Source: Bacillus mycoides (GTDB lineage: Bacteria; Bacillota; Bacilli; Bacillales; Bacillaceae_G). From it: DNA of 64,000 bases. The stretch lies in assembly GCF_001757995.1 (NCBI RefSeq), contig NZ_LXLV01000026.1:1-64000 (forward strand), written 5' to 3'. Positions 9,462-18,626 of the stretch are shown here, one piece after another. Each line of letters begins with the position of its first letter. The stretch's first letter is position 1. The position numbers were made by a program, and so were the translations under genes. The notes beneath the pieces were generated by a model, which was given only the letters and a program-made list of their open reading frames with translations, did no database searches and was not told where the DNA came from.

Positions 9462-9498
9462 TTTTACAAGAAATATACAATTTTATATGTTTGAAATG

Positions 9499-9527
9499 AC
9501 CGTTCATTACAAAATGAACGGTTTTTT
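9499..9527 (+). terminator. terminator of the ABC transporter operon
   Basis: The 10-bp stem ACCGTTCATT / AATGAACGGT with an ACAA loop is followed by TTTTTT. Confidence 0.9.
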
Positions 9528-9673
9528 CATGCATACTTATACAATTTTTCAAAAAAGTATTCCATTTTTCTTCATTTTCTTTTAGAATAAGTAATGTTTT
9601 CCTGAAAAAATATAAGAGAAACATCTATTAGAGAAAAGGTGACTTTAATAGTTGAACGAACATAACACCTAGA

Positions 9674-11101
9674 ATGACAGATGGGGTGGTACAAATAGAA
9701 AAGAAGTTAGGTTTTTTTCCGTTAATCGCATTAGTAGTTGGAACGATGGTTGGTGGCGGTGTTTTTAGCTTACCGCATGATTTAGCAGTAGGAGCAAATA
9801 GTGGTGCAACAATAATTGGTTGGTGTATTACAGCGATGGGAATGATTCCACTGGCGCTCGTATATCAAACGTTAGCAAGACAAAAACCGGAGCTTGAGGG
9901 CGGAATTTATAGTTATGCACGAGCCGGTTTCGGTGAATATATTGGTTTTAACAGTGCGTGGGGGTACTGGCTGGCAGGAATTTTAGGAAATGTCGCAACA
10001 ATTATGTTGTTATTTAGCACATTAGGTTATTTCTTCCCAATTTTTAAAGGAGGAAATAATATTGCGTCTATCGTCGGTGCCTCTCTTTTATTATGGACAC
10101 TTCATTTTCTTATTTTATTTGGAATTCGTGAAGCTTCCATTATGAATGTTATCGCAACAATTGGGAAATTAGTTCCGATCTTATTATTTATTGTCGTGAT
10201 GGTAACAGCGTTTCGCTGGGATACATTTACACATGACTTTTGGGGCGAAGGAACAATCTCAGTTTCCGCTATATTAGGTCAAGTGAAAAATACAATGCTT
10301 GTAACTCTTTGGGTGTTCATTGGTGTTGAAGGAGCAGTTGTATTATCAGGTAGGGCTAAAAATAGCAGAGACGTTGGAAAAGCGACAGTACTTGGGTTAA
10401 TTTTAGTTATGTCTATTTATATTTTAATTTCAGTTCTGTCAATGGGAGCTATGACGAGAAATGAACTTTCGGTTTTAGAAACTCCTTCAATGGGACATGT
10501 ATTAGAACATGTTGTTGGGCCATGGGGTGCAATGGCAATTAATATTGGATTAGTTGCGTCACTTGTAGGTACATTAATTGGCTGGTTTTTACTTGTTTCT
10601 GAAATTTCTCACGTAGCAGGAAAAGATGGAGTATTTCCGAAAGTCTTTACGAAAACAAATAAGAAGCAAACGCCGCATATGGCATTATGGATTTCAAATA
10701 TCGTTGCCCAAACTATATTTATAATCGTTCTGTTTTCACAATCGACATATCAAATTATGTATTTTATTGCGTCAACATCAATTTTATTACCGTATTTATT
10801 ATCAGCGCTATTTCAATTGAAATTAGTCATCACGAAAGAGCTGAAAGTTGCGAGAGTAAAAAATGGATTGTTAGCATTAATTGCTTCCCTATACTCTGTA
10901 TGGTTAATTTATGCAGCTGGTTTAAAGAATTTATTACTTGTTTCGATTGTATATGGAATCGGGATTATCGTGTACATGTTTGCAAGAAAAGAAAAAGGGA
11001 ATCGTTGTTTTGTAGGTGTAGAGAGATATGTGATGTGGGCAATTGTTATTGCAGCTATCACATCACTTTGTATGTTACTGACAGGAAATATAAAAATGTA
11101 A
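9674..11101 (+). CDS. basic amino acid/polyamine antiporter (APA family)
   Basis: APC-superfamily transporter of 475 aa with 12-13 membrane helices. The first helix has the family glycine motif GTMVGGGVFSLP, and PELEGGIYSYARAGFGEY follows helix 2. This is the pattern of arginine/ornithine (ArcD-like) and lysine exchangers, but the substrate cannot be fixed. The ATG at 9674 has no clear ribosome binding site. A short ORF at 9652-9672 (TTG to TAG, MNEHNT) with AAAGGTG in front ends two bases before it, so the gene may start by coupling. Confidence 0.8.
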   Translation: MTDGVVQIEKKLGFFPLIALVVGTMVGGGVFSLPHDLAVGANSGATIIGWCITAMGMIPLALVYQTLARQKPELEGGIYSYARAGFGEYIGFNSAWGYWLAGILGNVATIMLLFSTLGYFFPIFKGGNNIASIVGASLLLWTLHFLILFGIREASIMNVIATIGKLVPILLFIVVMVTAFRWDTFTHDFWGEGTISVSAILGQVKNTMLVTLWVFIGVEGAVVLSGRAKNSRDVGKATVLGLILVMSIYILISVLSMGAMTRNELSVLETPSMGHVLEHVVGPWGAMAINIGLVASLVGTLIGWFLLVSEISHVAGKDGVFPKVFTKTNKKQTPHMALWISNIVAQTIFIIVLFSQSTYQIMYFIASTSILLPYLLSALFQLKLVITKELKVARVKNGLLALIASLYSVWLIYAAGLKNLLLVSIVYGIGIIVYMFARKEKGNRCFVGVERYVMWAIVIAAITSLCMLLTGNIKM

Positions 11102-11130
11102 AAGTCCTTTTAATTTAAAGGGCTTTTTTC
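11102..11130 (+). terminator. terminator after the amino acid permease
   Basis: AAGTCCTTT and AAAGGGCTT pair (one G-U) around TAATTT, followed by TTTTTC. Confidence 0.8.
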
Positions 11131-11177
11131 CTTGTCTAGAGAATATTTAATACATAAGATATTCAGGAGGGATGAAA

Positions 11178-11438
11178 ATGGAAGAAAAAGAACAGTTGTC
11201 TAGAATTATGGATTTAGCTAGTGATTTAAGGAAAGTATTAGTACAAGAATCTTTTTTTAATCATCATCCTGAACTTCGAGGCGTGATTGAAAATTTAGCG
11301 AGTTCTGTAGAGAATTTGGCGAGTTTGCAACAAAATAAAGATGAAAATGCCGAAGATCGATTGCGGTATGTACTTGCTAAAATGAAAATCGCTCATAATG
11401 CCATTTTACAAGAAAAAAAAGCATTTCCTTCTCATTAA
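11178..11438 (+). CDS. small helical protein of unknown function
   Basis: An 86-aa, charged, probably all-helical protein without Cys or membrane segments. AGGAGG at 11165-11170 fits the ATG at 11178 (7-base spacing) better than the ATG at 11172. It is a single-gene unit with a terminator on each side, so its proximity to the McrB-like gene is not evidence of cotranscription. I do not recognise the family. Confidence 0.65.
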   Translation: MEEKEQLSRIMDLASDLRKVLVQESFFNHHPELRGVIENLASSVENLASLQQNKDENAEDRLRYVLAKMKIAHNAILQEKKAFPSH

Positions 11439-11456
11439 TATACGTTTTAATTTTGA

Positions 11457-11482
11457 ACCTGACGGATGACGTCAGGTTTTTT
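11457..11482 (+). terminator. terminator of the 86-aa gene
   Basis: The ACCTGACG / CGTCAGGT stem with a GATGA loop is followed by TTTTTT. Confidence 0.9.
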
Positions 11483-11545
11483 ATTTCTAGTTTTAGATTG
11501 TAGTTCATACACTAAGAATAGTATGAAAAAAAGAAGGTGACGACG

Positions 11546-13363
11546 TTGAAATTACATAAAGCTCTTCATCCAAGTTTTATAAAGCGAATGTATTATATGA
11601 GGTTTATTGGGAGGTTTGCAAAAGCTGAGGGAGAGAAGAATGGAGAAAATTTCTTTGTACAATGTCTTTCTCCAATACCTTTAACTTTACAAGAGTTATT
11701 TCCGGCTGGAAAATATTTGTTTGAAGGATTATGCAGTAATAAAAAGAATGAAAAAATTTTTACCGATTTAAAGAAGCGTAAATTAGAAAAGCAACTGGTT
11801 ATGTTTCGTCTTTATTATGATCGTGGAAATTTACTTCTGGAATTAATATGTACAGAAGAGCCTCGGGAAATAGCATCTTCATATAATTTGATTCCTTCAC
11901 CAAAGGTCTCAAATTATAAAAAGAGAGCGTCTTTGGAACGGAAGTTAAGCAACGGTTACTTATCATTTCTTATGCCTAAATTACCAAAAGACTTTGAGCC
12001 TCCAGAATTATTGTGGCATGAAGGAAGGCTATATGGAAATTTATCGTTAAAATCATCAATAAGTTCAATTTCATATTTTGAGCAAAGAAAAGAATGCAAA
12101 TATATTGAAATAAACGATTGGATGAAACATGTAGAAATAGCAGTAGACGATCATTTATATTTTGTAAGTGAAAATGTGTATGACCAACTAAATAAACGAA
12201 TTGTTGAAGAAGGTAAGTTAGTTGAAGTAGAAGATATTAAAATACAAAAGGAGGACTGGGAATGGGATGAGCGTGAATCCTCTTTTTTGCAGTATGTACA
12301 AAGTATGGTTCGTAATAAAGGGCTATATTTAGATGATACAGATATATATAATTTTCACATTAGCGTTAAAACCAATATGTTAACAATTGTTGGTGGTATA
12401 CCAGGTGTTGGGAAATCACGCTTTGTGCAAGCTTATGCAGAATCACTTGGATTACGTTATGGTGAAGAGTTGATTTGGATTCCGATTTCACCATCGTATC
12501 AAGAACCACATGATATTCTCGGTTACCTTCATCCGAATGGTAATTTTATTGAAAGTGAAACGAAGTTAGTTCGGACATTATTGAAGGCTAAAGAAAATCC
12601 AAATCAATTGTATATAATTGTGTTCGATGAAATGAACATGTCACATATTGAGCATTGGTTTACTCCGTTTCTATCCGTTCTTCAACTTGAAAAGAAAAAT
12701 CGTATTTTAAATTTGTATGAGAAAGTACAAGAAATAGAAAATCCAATTCCACCTTCAGTGGAAATTGGTGAGAATGTTATTTTCGTAGGCACTGTAAATT
12801 TTGATGAAACGACGAAAGAACTTTCCGATCGATTATTAGATCGAACAAATTTGATTACATTACAAAAAATTCCGTTTTGCGAGATGAGTATAGAACAAGA
12901 GAAAGTTGTTCAGCAACCCCCGCTGAAAGTAACAACGGGAGAATTTCGACTCAATTGGTTGAGGAATAAAGAGATGATCGAAGTGTTTACTGAAGAGGAA
13001 TTAGAGTTATTGGATAAGTTACATGATGTATTATCATCACACGATATATCAAAAGGAATTTCTTTCCGATGTGCAAGCGCAATCGCAACGTATTTGCAAA
13101 ATATACCGTTCCAAAATAATCAGTCCTATATGATTAGCAGGGAAGAAGGTTTTGATTTGCAAATAAAGCAGCGTGTATTAACGAAATTAAGGGGGACAGA
13201 AATGACAGTGGGCTCTCTACTTTCTGAAGAAGCAAAAAGGGGAGCGACATTGATACCGCTTTTACAGTCTCAGCTTGCAAATCGTGTATCTACATTTGAA
13301 CATTCTTTAGCTTATATAAGACAAAAGCGTAGAGAACTGGAGCTGTATGGCTATGCAAAATGA
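11546..13363 (+). CDS. McrB-like AAA+ ATPase/GTPase
   Basis: A 605-aa protein with a Lys/Arg-rich N-terminal region (1-240) of unknown fold and an AAA+ domain. Walker A is GIPGVGKS at 284-291 and Walker B is VFDEMN with D361/E362, followed by MSHIEHWFTPFLSVLQ as in McrB. The later GTVNFDETTKELSDRLLDR segment corresponds to the McrB sensor/NTAD region. In McrBC this subunit powers translocation and GTP is used; nucleotide choice here is unknown. The TTG at 11546 is 8 bases after AAGAAGG; a GTG at 11537 overlaps that site. It overlaps the nuclease gene by 17 bases. I infer a defence system of McrBC type. Confidence 0.75.
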   Translation: MKLHKALHPSFIKRMYYMRFIGRFAKAEGEKNGENFFVQCLSPIPLTLQELFPAGKYLFEGLCSNKKNEKIFTDLKKRKLEKQLVMFRLYYDRGNLLLELICTEEPREIASSYNLIPSPKVSNYKKRASLERKLSNGYLSFLMPKLPKDFEPPELLWHEGRLYGNLSLKSSISSISYFEQRKECKYIEINDWMKHVEIAVDDHLYFVSENVYDQLNKRIVEEGKLVEVEDIKIQKEDWEWDERESSFLQYVQSMVRNKGLYLDDTDIYNFHISVKTNMLTIVGGIPGVGKSRFVQAYAESLGLRYGEELIWIPISPSYQEPHDILGYLHPNGNFIESETKLVRTLLKAKENPNQLYIIVFDEMNMSHIEHWFTPFLSVLQLEKKNRILNLYEKVQEIENPIPPSVEIGENVIFVGTVNFDETTKELSDRLLDRTNLITLQKIPFCEMSIEQEKVVQQPPLKVTTGEFRLNWLRNKEMIEVFTEEELELLDKLHDVLSSHDISKGISFRCASAIATYLQNIPFQNNQSYMISREEGFDLQIKQRVLTKLRGTEMTVGSLLSEEAKRGATLIPLLQSQLANRVSTFEHSLAYIRQKRRELELYGYAK

Positions 13364-15203
13364 GGAGCGTTATGAAACAGCAATCGTCGATACGAAAGAA
13401 ACGCTCCCGTTTGTATTGAAGCTAATTATTGGTACTGAGGGGAAAGGCGATTTTATCCTTTTAAACCGGCTTTGTACGTCTACTACAGCATTAGTTCAAT
13501 GTATTTATAAAGTACAGGAATTAAAACCACTGAAATTGCATTTCCATTATCAAAATCCAATGGATATTACATTCATATGGAATAAAGTATATGAGGGACA
13601 AAAGAATATAAAAGAGTCACAATATGAATTAAATGAAAAAAAACAAAGAGTATTAGTTTATGAACATGGAAAAACTGAATTTTTTTATCCGTGGCGCTGT
13701 GGCTTATATCATTTTGAAGTGCGTATAGAGGATAAAACTTATTATGGTGCGTTTCAAGTTGTTCCTAAAAACTTTTTTGATGACCAATTTGAAATGATTC
13801 AAGATTATGTGAAGTCAATTTTAAACGAGTTAATTTTAGATAGAGGTTATTACAAGAAAACTTTCTCAGCACTTAGCGATATTGAAGATTCTTCTTATTT
13901 GGTATTGTTAAGAAAGTTGCCACAAAAAATGAAAAGAATAAAACAAATTTTTAAGAAAGTAGAATCGAATGCGGAATTTGTACACGAATATGAATGGGAA
14001 ACGAAAGCACGGAAGACAACGAGAAAAACTGCCATTATGACAGAAAGAAAGCATTATGCAAAATATTACAACCGTAAATTTAAGGAGCAAAAAAATAGTA
14101 TTGAAAATGCATTTCTTAAATTTAAAACGATGCAATTCTATTATTATTTACTTGAAGCAGAAAGTTTTGTACGTAAAACCATTGAAATACTAGAAGGAGA
14201 AAAGAAGAAAAAGTCAGATGAATTTCAAGCTGTTAAAACAATTATGAAAACGATTGAACGAAATGGATCCGTGACGGATAGGGAAAAACAAAAATATAGA
14301 AATCTACATTTACTGAAAGAAGCAGATTTACGGAAAAGTTCTGTGAAAATACAAGAATATAAAATATTAGCTCATATCGTATATGAAAGCGTGCAATACT
14401 TTCGAAATTTATTGTATTCTCCATTTTGGAGGGAAGTTTCTGAAACAGCTACCATTAATTCGAACACTTTATCTATACCACATCAACAATTAATCCACCA
14501 TTTAGAATTGTTACCGCAACATACGGAGCAACCCCCATCTTTATTATTCGTATATAAACCAACGTTTTTAGTGTATGAGTATTACGCTTTTTTTATCGTT
14601 ATTTCTATATTAGAACAAATCGGATTTGAAGATAAGAATCCTATTCGTGAACAAATACAAGAACATTTTTATTTAGACGGATTACAAGATGGAACGACAG
14701 TGATTTTACATCGAGATGATATAAAAGTGCACGTCGCGTTTAATGATTTAATTGAAACACACCCTCTTATTGCACTAAGCAAAGGAAGTAATTTTTATAA
14801 CGGAGAGGACACAAAGAAGCCGGATATTCGTTTAGATTGTTATGTAAAGGAAGAAGAGAAGTATGTATATAAATCTTCTATTATTATCGAAGTGAAATAC
14901 AGCCCTATGTACAATATTTTTCAGCCTGTCGGTAATACGAAAGCAACGGAGCAAATGTATAAATACTGGTCTATTAAGTATGTAGAAGAACAGAATGGTA
15001 AACGAATTTTTAAGCGAAGAGCGATTTATGAAGTGATTTGTGTATATCCAGGTAGCCATATGCATAGTAAAAAAATTGAATCTGGGTGTGGAGTGTTTTT
15101 GCAACTATATCCATATAAAACGAAACAAGGAGAAGAGAAGTTGGCTGGGAAGCATGGGATGATTCAAATTTTTGAGAAATGGTTAAAAAGTAATAAAATG
15201 TAA
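13347..15203 (+). CDS. McrC-like DUF2357/PD-(D/E)XK nuclease
   Basis: A 618-aa partner of the McrB-like ATPase. Residues 1-150 are beta-rich, then a long charged helical region (about 155-370, with KKKKSDEFQ and many K/E) looks coiled-coil. A PD-(D/E)XK nuclease core follows: KKPDIRL with D493 and IIIEVKY with E515 and K517. This matches DUF2357-containing McrC relatives that cut DNA or RNA. The start lies within the upstream gene (ATG 13347, or 13353 at better spacing from GGAG), so synthesis is coupled. The target modification cannot be inferred. Confidence 0.75.
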   Translation: MAMQNEERYETAIVDTKETLPFVLKLIIGTEGKGDFILLNRLCTSTTALVQCIYKVQELKPLKLHFHYQNPMDITFIWNKVYEGQKNIKESQYELNEKKQRVLVYEHGKTEFFYPWRCGLYHFEVRIEDKTYYGAFQVVPKNFFDDQFEMIQDYVKSILNELILDRGYYKKTFSALSDIEDSSYLVLLRKLPQKMKRIKQIFKKVESNAEFVHEYEWETKARKTTRKTAIMTERKHYAKYYNRKFKEQKNSIENAFLKFKTMQFYYYLLEAESFVRKTIEILEGEKKKKSDEFQAVKTIMKTIERNGSVTDREKQKYRNLHLLKEADLRKSSVKIQEYKILAHIVYESVQYFRNLLYSPFWREVSETATINSNTLSIPHQQLIHHLELLPQHTEQPPSLLFVYKPTFLVYEYYAFFIVISILEQIGFEDKNPIREQIQEHFYLDGLQDGTTVILHRDDIKVHVAFNDLIETHPLIALSKGSNFYNGEDTKKPDIRLDCYVKEEEKYVYKSSIIIEVKYSPMYNIFQPVGNTKATEQMYKYWSIKYVEEQNGKRIFKRRAIYEVICVYPGSHMHSKKIESGCGVFLQLYPYKTKQGEEKLAGKHGMIQIFEKWLKSNKM

Positions 15204-15204
15204 A

Positions 15205-15235
15205 AGAAATCCTTTTAAATGAAGGATTTCTTTAG
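15205..15235 (+). terminator. terminator of the McrBC-like operon
   Basis: The 10-bp stem AGAAATCCTT / AAGGATTTCT is followed by a short T run. The next 290 bases up to 15521 hold no gene that I can support. Confidence 0.65.
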
Positions 15236-15521
15236 GTTAAGAAGAATTATATGCAGTACGGAAAGACATATTATACGGTTCGAACTTGATAGTGATTATC
15301 ATTTTTTTATTAGAGTAATTGGATCTTTTTATGTTTGTAACAGTATGGGAAATTAAGGGGTTTTGCATGTGTATTAATGACTAATAAATAGGAATTTAAT
15401 TCATTTTGCAGAATATAATAAGACATAAATATTTTTAGTTGCATACGAAGATTTGTTCTTATATGATAGTAAGTGAAAGCGTTATCAAAAAACGGAGCGG
15501 CGATGGGAAAGGCGGGTAAAT

Positions 15522-16118
15522 ATGTTCCAGCGTGTTCAAACAAAGGAAGAACATTTTTGGTTCGAGCAACTGTGGGGAGATTTTTGTGAAGAAAGAAACT
15601 TAATGTTTGTAGAACGTAATTTAAATCCATCACGATTTTTATTAATAGAAGATGAACATCATATTGGTACAGTAGAATGTATTAAGTTTACAGTACCTGA
15701 ACAATCAAATTCTGAGTTTTTCTATCCGTTTTCTAAAAATGATTTAGTGAAAGATTTGAAAAATGTGTATGAAATAGGGAAGTTAAGTATTGCGAAAACG
15801 TCTCGGGGGAGAGGACATTTTAAAAGGCTGGCAGCTATTTTATTTATGCATGCGTTAGAGACGAAAGCTGAATGGTATATTGCAGCAGTTACAAAAAGAA
15901 TGTATATGTATTTACTTACACTCGGTTTTCCAATTGAGCCGATAGATAGTCCATTCCAGTTTCATGATACTTTACAAGGTGTACCAGTACGGATTCATGC
16001 TCGAAAAGGGGCTACACATTTGTATTCTTTGAAAGAATTCCGTGATATTATTCAAGGGAATGCTCATGCGCAGGCACTTATTGCAGAATACAGTAAAAAT
16101 ATTATGTTAACAAAATGA
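15522..16118 (+). CDS. GNAT/LuxI-fold acyltransferase
   Basis: A 198-aa protein with the layout of a GNAT acetyltransferase: YEIGKLSIAKTSRGRGHFKRL (about 86-106, in two motifs) carries the R-G-x-G acyl-CoA loop, followed by the AAILFMHAL helix and AAVTKRMYMYLLTLGF. The E-x-G-x-L-x-I strand also resembles autoinducer-synthase-like members of the superfamily. The ATG follows AAAGGCGGG. It is transcribed alone. The substrate is unknown. Confidence 0.6.
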   Translation: MFQRVQTKEEHFWFEQLWGDFCEERNLMFVERNLNPSRFLLIEDEHHIGTVECIKFTVPEQSNSEFFYPFSKNDLVKDLKNVYEIGKLSIAKTSRGRGHFKRLAAILFMHALETKAEWYIAAVTKRMYMYLLTLGFPIEPIDSPFQFHDTLQGVPVRIHARKGATHLYSLKEFRDIIQGNAHAQALIAEYSKNIMLTK

Positions 16119-16180
16119 AAAAATATGAATATGTATAGTATGAAGAGGGGTGTCATATTACGGTCATCTTTCTTCATACG

Positions 16181-16216
16181 AAAAAGTAGACCCTTATTTT
16201 TGTAATAAGGGTCTAC
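16181..16216 (-). terminator. racA terminator
   Basis: The 11-bp stem GTAGACCCTTA / TAAGGGTCTAC is followed by TTTTTC on the minus strand, just past the racA stop. It could also stop the convergent acyltransferase transcript. Confidence 0.8.
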
Positions 16217-16220
16217 AAGG

Positions 16221-16763
16221 TTATAGTCCAAATATACTAAAAATCATTTTACGACGCTTCGGTTTCTTTTCTCTTTCATATGTTGGTTTTGCATCAGGAG
16301 TAATGTATATTGGTTCTTCTTTTTTTAGGGTAGCTTCTAGTTTTTGAATTCGCTCTAACATTTCCTCCATTTCGCGGCGATGTTGTAAGAGTTGATATGT
16401 AACGACATCATTTGCTTTATCTTGCATTTGTTCTTCCATTCGATCTAGTCTTCTCGTAATTGTGGTTAATTGAGCTGTTAATTGTTTAAAATCATTCGAT
16501 GATGTGTTTTGAACAATTGTGTTTACTTGAGTTTTTAATTTTTCTACATCATTTGAAGATGTTTTTTGAGTAGTTTGAGAGTTTTGAGGCTGGTCCATTT
16601 GAGAACGATGGTATTCTAACATTAGATCTAAATCACCTTGTGTGAAAATAAAATGGCCATATTTATTTTTTTTTATGGTAAGATTTAATTGTTGTGCAAT
16701 CCGGACAACAGCCTTTGGGCTAACACCTAATTTCTTTGCGATAAATGGTGTTTTATATTCCAA
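16221..16763 (-). CDS. racA: chromosome-anchoring protein RacA
   Basis: RacA links the oriC region to the cell pole during sporulation. The 180-aa protein has an N-terminal MerR-like helix-turn-helix (residues 1-50; [20 protein letters not shown]), a central coiled coil (about 75-150, with [13 protein letters not shown]) and a basic amphipathic tail ending [11 protein letters not shown] that could bind the pole membrane or DivIVA. It starts at a TTG 7 bases after a perfect AGGAGG (16776-16771). It resembles B. cereus RacA more closely than B. subtilis RacA. Confidence 0.88.
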   Translation of the reverse strand: MEYKTPFIAKKLGVSPKAVVRIAQQLNLTIKKNKYGHFIFTQGDLDLMLEYHRSQMDQPQNSQTTQKTSSNDVEKLKTQVNTIVQNTSSNDFKQLTAQLTTITRRLDRMEEQMQDKANDVVTYQLLQHRREMEEMLERIQKLEATLKKEEPIYITPDAKPTYEREKKPKRRKMIFSIFGL

Positions 16764-16944
16764 AATAATCCCTCCTATATATATCCTGTTGAATGATTTC
16801 TAGTTATGTAGCAAGTTCCCTTCAGGTGTGACAAAAGAAGTGTGGAATCGGCAAAGAAAGTGTTTTTTCACGAAGTTCAGCTGTTTAGCACATACGATTT
16901 ATATAAATCATTTTCAATTATCGGAAAATTGGGCTTATTATAGT

Positions 16945-16982
16945 TTGACGATAATAAGTTAATTAGATTATCATAATTATAA
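16945..16982 (+). promoter_or_regulatory. promoter with PerR-like box upstream of the CNNM gene
   Basis: TTGACG (16945-16950) and TATCAT (16969-16974) are spaced by 18 bp. The -10 box is overlapped by TTATCATAATTATAA (16968-16982), which matches the PerR consensus TTATAATNATTATAA at all but one defined position. Placement over the -10 fits repression by PerR (peroxide sensor), or Fur as a relative. Confidence 0.5.
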
Positions 16983-17083
16983 ATATCTTTTTTATGTATG
17001 CATATAATATATAAAAAGGTGGTTACTAATGTAGAATTTTATTAGAGTATAAGAATGCTTACTTCACTTGAATAAATTTAAGT

Positions 17084-17126
17084 AGGAGGTGGCTTCCTTG
17101 CTTACACTGTAAGTAAGGAAAAGTAT
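17084..17126 (+). promoter_or_regulatory. leader mini-ORF and hairpin before the CNNM gene
   Basis: AGGAGG (17084-17089) precedes a five-codon ORF TTG CTT ACA CTG TAA (17098-17112, MLTL). This ORF overlaps a 12-bp hairpin, TTCCTTGCTTAC / GTAAGTAAGGAA (17094-17120). The right arm contains AAGGAA, the only site for the TTG start at 17127. Ribosomes on the mini-ORF would open the hairpin, so translation of the transporter may be coupled to the leader. Confidence 0.45.
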
Positions 17127-18482
17127 TTGGACATATATAGTATAAGTATAGTGATTGTTTTAATTGCCTTAACGGCATTTTTCGTTGCAGCAGAATTTGC
17201 AATTGTTAAAGTGAGGAGTTCACGAGTTGACTATTTAATTGCAGAAGGAAATAATCGTGCAATATCTGTCAAAACAATCATTACAAACTTAGACGAATAT
17301 TTATCAGCTTGTCAATTAGGAATAACTGTTACAGCTCTTGGGATTGGGTGGTCTGGTAAACCTGCGCTAAAGCACATGTTTGATGTGTTGTTTGCAAATT
17401 GGAGCGTCCCTACTCAACTCGCAGACATTTTCGCTATAATTTTAGTATTTTTGTTTATCACATTTTTCCATGTGGTAGTAGGAGAGTTAGCTCCAAAAAC
17501 ATTCGCGATTCAAAAAGCAGAACAAGTGAGTTTCTTTGTTGCTAAGCCACTCATGTTGTTTTATCGTATTGCATTCCCATTCATTTGGATTTTAAATGGA
17601 TCAGCTCGGTTAATTACAAAGTTTTTTGGGTTGAAACCACCAAAAGGGCATGATGAAGTGCATTCAGAAGAAGAATTGCGGTTGTTAGTTTCAGAAAGTT
17701 ATAAAAAGGGTGAGATTAATCAATCTGAATATAAGTATGTGAATAAAATATTTGAATTTGATGATCGTATTGCGAAAGAAATAATGGTACCACGAACAGA
17801 GATGAATATTTTAAATAAAGAAATGCCTGCTGAAGAGGCTTTACAAAAAATGTCTCATGAAAAATATACGAGGTATCCGGTTGTTGATGGTGATAAGGAC
17901 CATGTAATAGGCTTTGTTAATTTTAAAGATATATTTACAGATTTTGTGAAGCATCGAGTTGTTAGTGAAAAGACAGTGGAGCAATATATGAGGCCAATTA
18001 TTTTAGTTATTGAATCTATACCAATTCATGATCTATTTTTAAAAATGCAAAGAGAAAGGACACATATCGCTATATTAATTGATGAATATGGTGGTACATC
18101 AGGTCTTGTAACTGTTGAAGATATTTTAGAAGAAATTGTAGGGGATATTCAAGATGAGTTTGATACTGATGAACAACCGGAAATCCAACAAGTTAGTGAG
18201 ACGAAAACAATTTTAGAGGGAAAAGTACTTGTTAGTGAAGTGAACGCATTATTAGGTTTGACTATTGACGACGATGATGTCGATACGATCGGCGGTTGGA
18301 TCCTAACAAAAAATATTGAGATTTCCGAAGGCGATACCATTGAAATTGAAAATTATAAGTTTTGTGTGAAAGAATTAGATGGACACTATATTAAGAGGTT
18401 AGAAGTAACGAAACCTTCAGAATCGATTGTTATTGTAGGAGATGAAAAAAAGATTTCGCTCCAAGAACAAATTAGTTCGTAA
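17127..18482 (+). CDS. CNNM/CBS/CorC-domain membrane protein (TlyC/YrkA family)
   Basis: A 451-aa protein: a CNNM domain with 4 membrane helices (1-190; ALTAFFVAAEFAIVKVRSSR), two CBS domains (about 215-335; MVPRTEMNIL, HIAILIDEYGGTSGLVTVED) and a C-terminal CorC/HlyC domain (345-435). Relatives are annotated as hemolysin-like but several, such as MpfA, export Mg2+; the CBS pair senses nucleotides. The TTG start at 17127 has AAGGAA six bases upstream inside a hairpin. A PerR-like box at its promoter suggests metal or peroxide control. The ion is not known. Confidence 0.82.
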   Translation: MDIYSISIVIVLIALTAFFVAAEFAIVKVRSSRVDYLIAEGNNRAISVKTIITNLDEYLSACQLGITVTALGIGWSGKPALKHMFDVLFANWSVPTQLADIFAIILVFLFITFFHVVVGELAPKTFAIQKAEQVSFFVAKPLMLFYRIAFPFIWILNGSARLITKFFGLKPPKGHDEVHSEEELRLLVSESYKKGEINQSEYKYVNKIFEFDDRIAKEIMVPRTEMNILNKEMPAEEALQKMSHEKYTRYPVVDGDKDHVIGFVNFKDIFTDFVKHRVVSEKTVEQYMRPIILVIESIPIHDLFLKMQRERTHIAILIDEYGGTSGLVTVEDILEEIVGDIQDEFDTDEQPEIQQVSETKTILEGKVLVSEVNALLGLTIDDDDVDTIGGWILTKNIEISEGDTIEIENYKFCVKELDGHYIKRLEVTKPSESIVIVGDEKKISLQEQISS

Positions 18483-18509
18483 ACTCTGCTTTGTAGCAGA
18501 GTTTTTTTT
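18482..18509 (+). terminator. terminator after the CNNM gene
   Basis: The AACTCTGCT / AGCAGAGTT stem with a TTGT loop is followed by eight T. Confidence 0.9.
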
Positions 18510-18564
18510 GAGCAAAATGTTTTTTGGTGTAGTAGGGCTATGATACAATTACATAAGTCAGACC

Positions 18565-18579
18565 TTTCACCAGGTGAAA
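18565..18579. promoter_or_regulatory. palindromic operator before the aldehyde dehydrogenase gene
   Basis: TTTCACC-A-GGTGAAA is a perfect 15-bp palindrome. It lies about 16 bases after a TACAAT -10-like sequence (18544-18549) and 48 bases before the start codon, a position suited to a repressor. Confidence 0.5.
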
Positions 18580-18626
18580 TAAGTGTAATGTATTATTGTA
18601 TACATATATTCGGAAGGAGAACCACT

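Noticed and set aside
10687-11118. 143-aa plus-strand ORF
   Set aside because: Lies inside the amino-acid permease in another frame, with no ribosome binding site; a shadow.
16150-16347. 65-aa plus-strand ORF near racA
   Set aside because: Mostly antisense to racA and spans its terminator; no support.
16985-17126. Metal riboswitch (M-box or yybP-ykoY) upstream of the CNNM gene
   Set aside because: The leader is too short and lacks the expected conserved helices; only a mini-ORF and one hairpin are seen.
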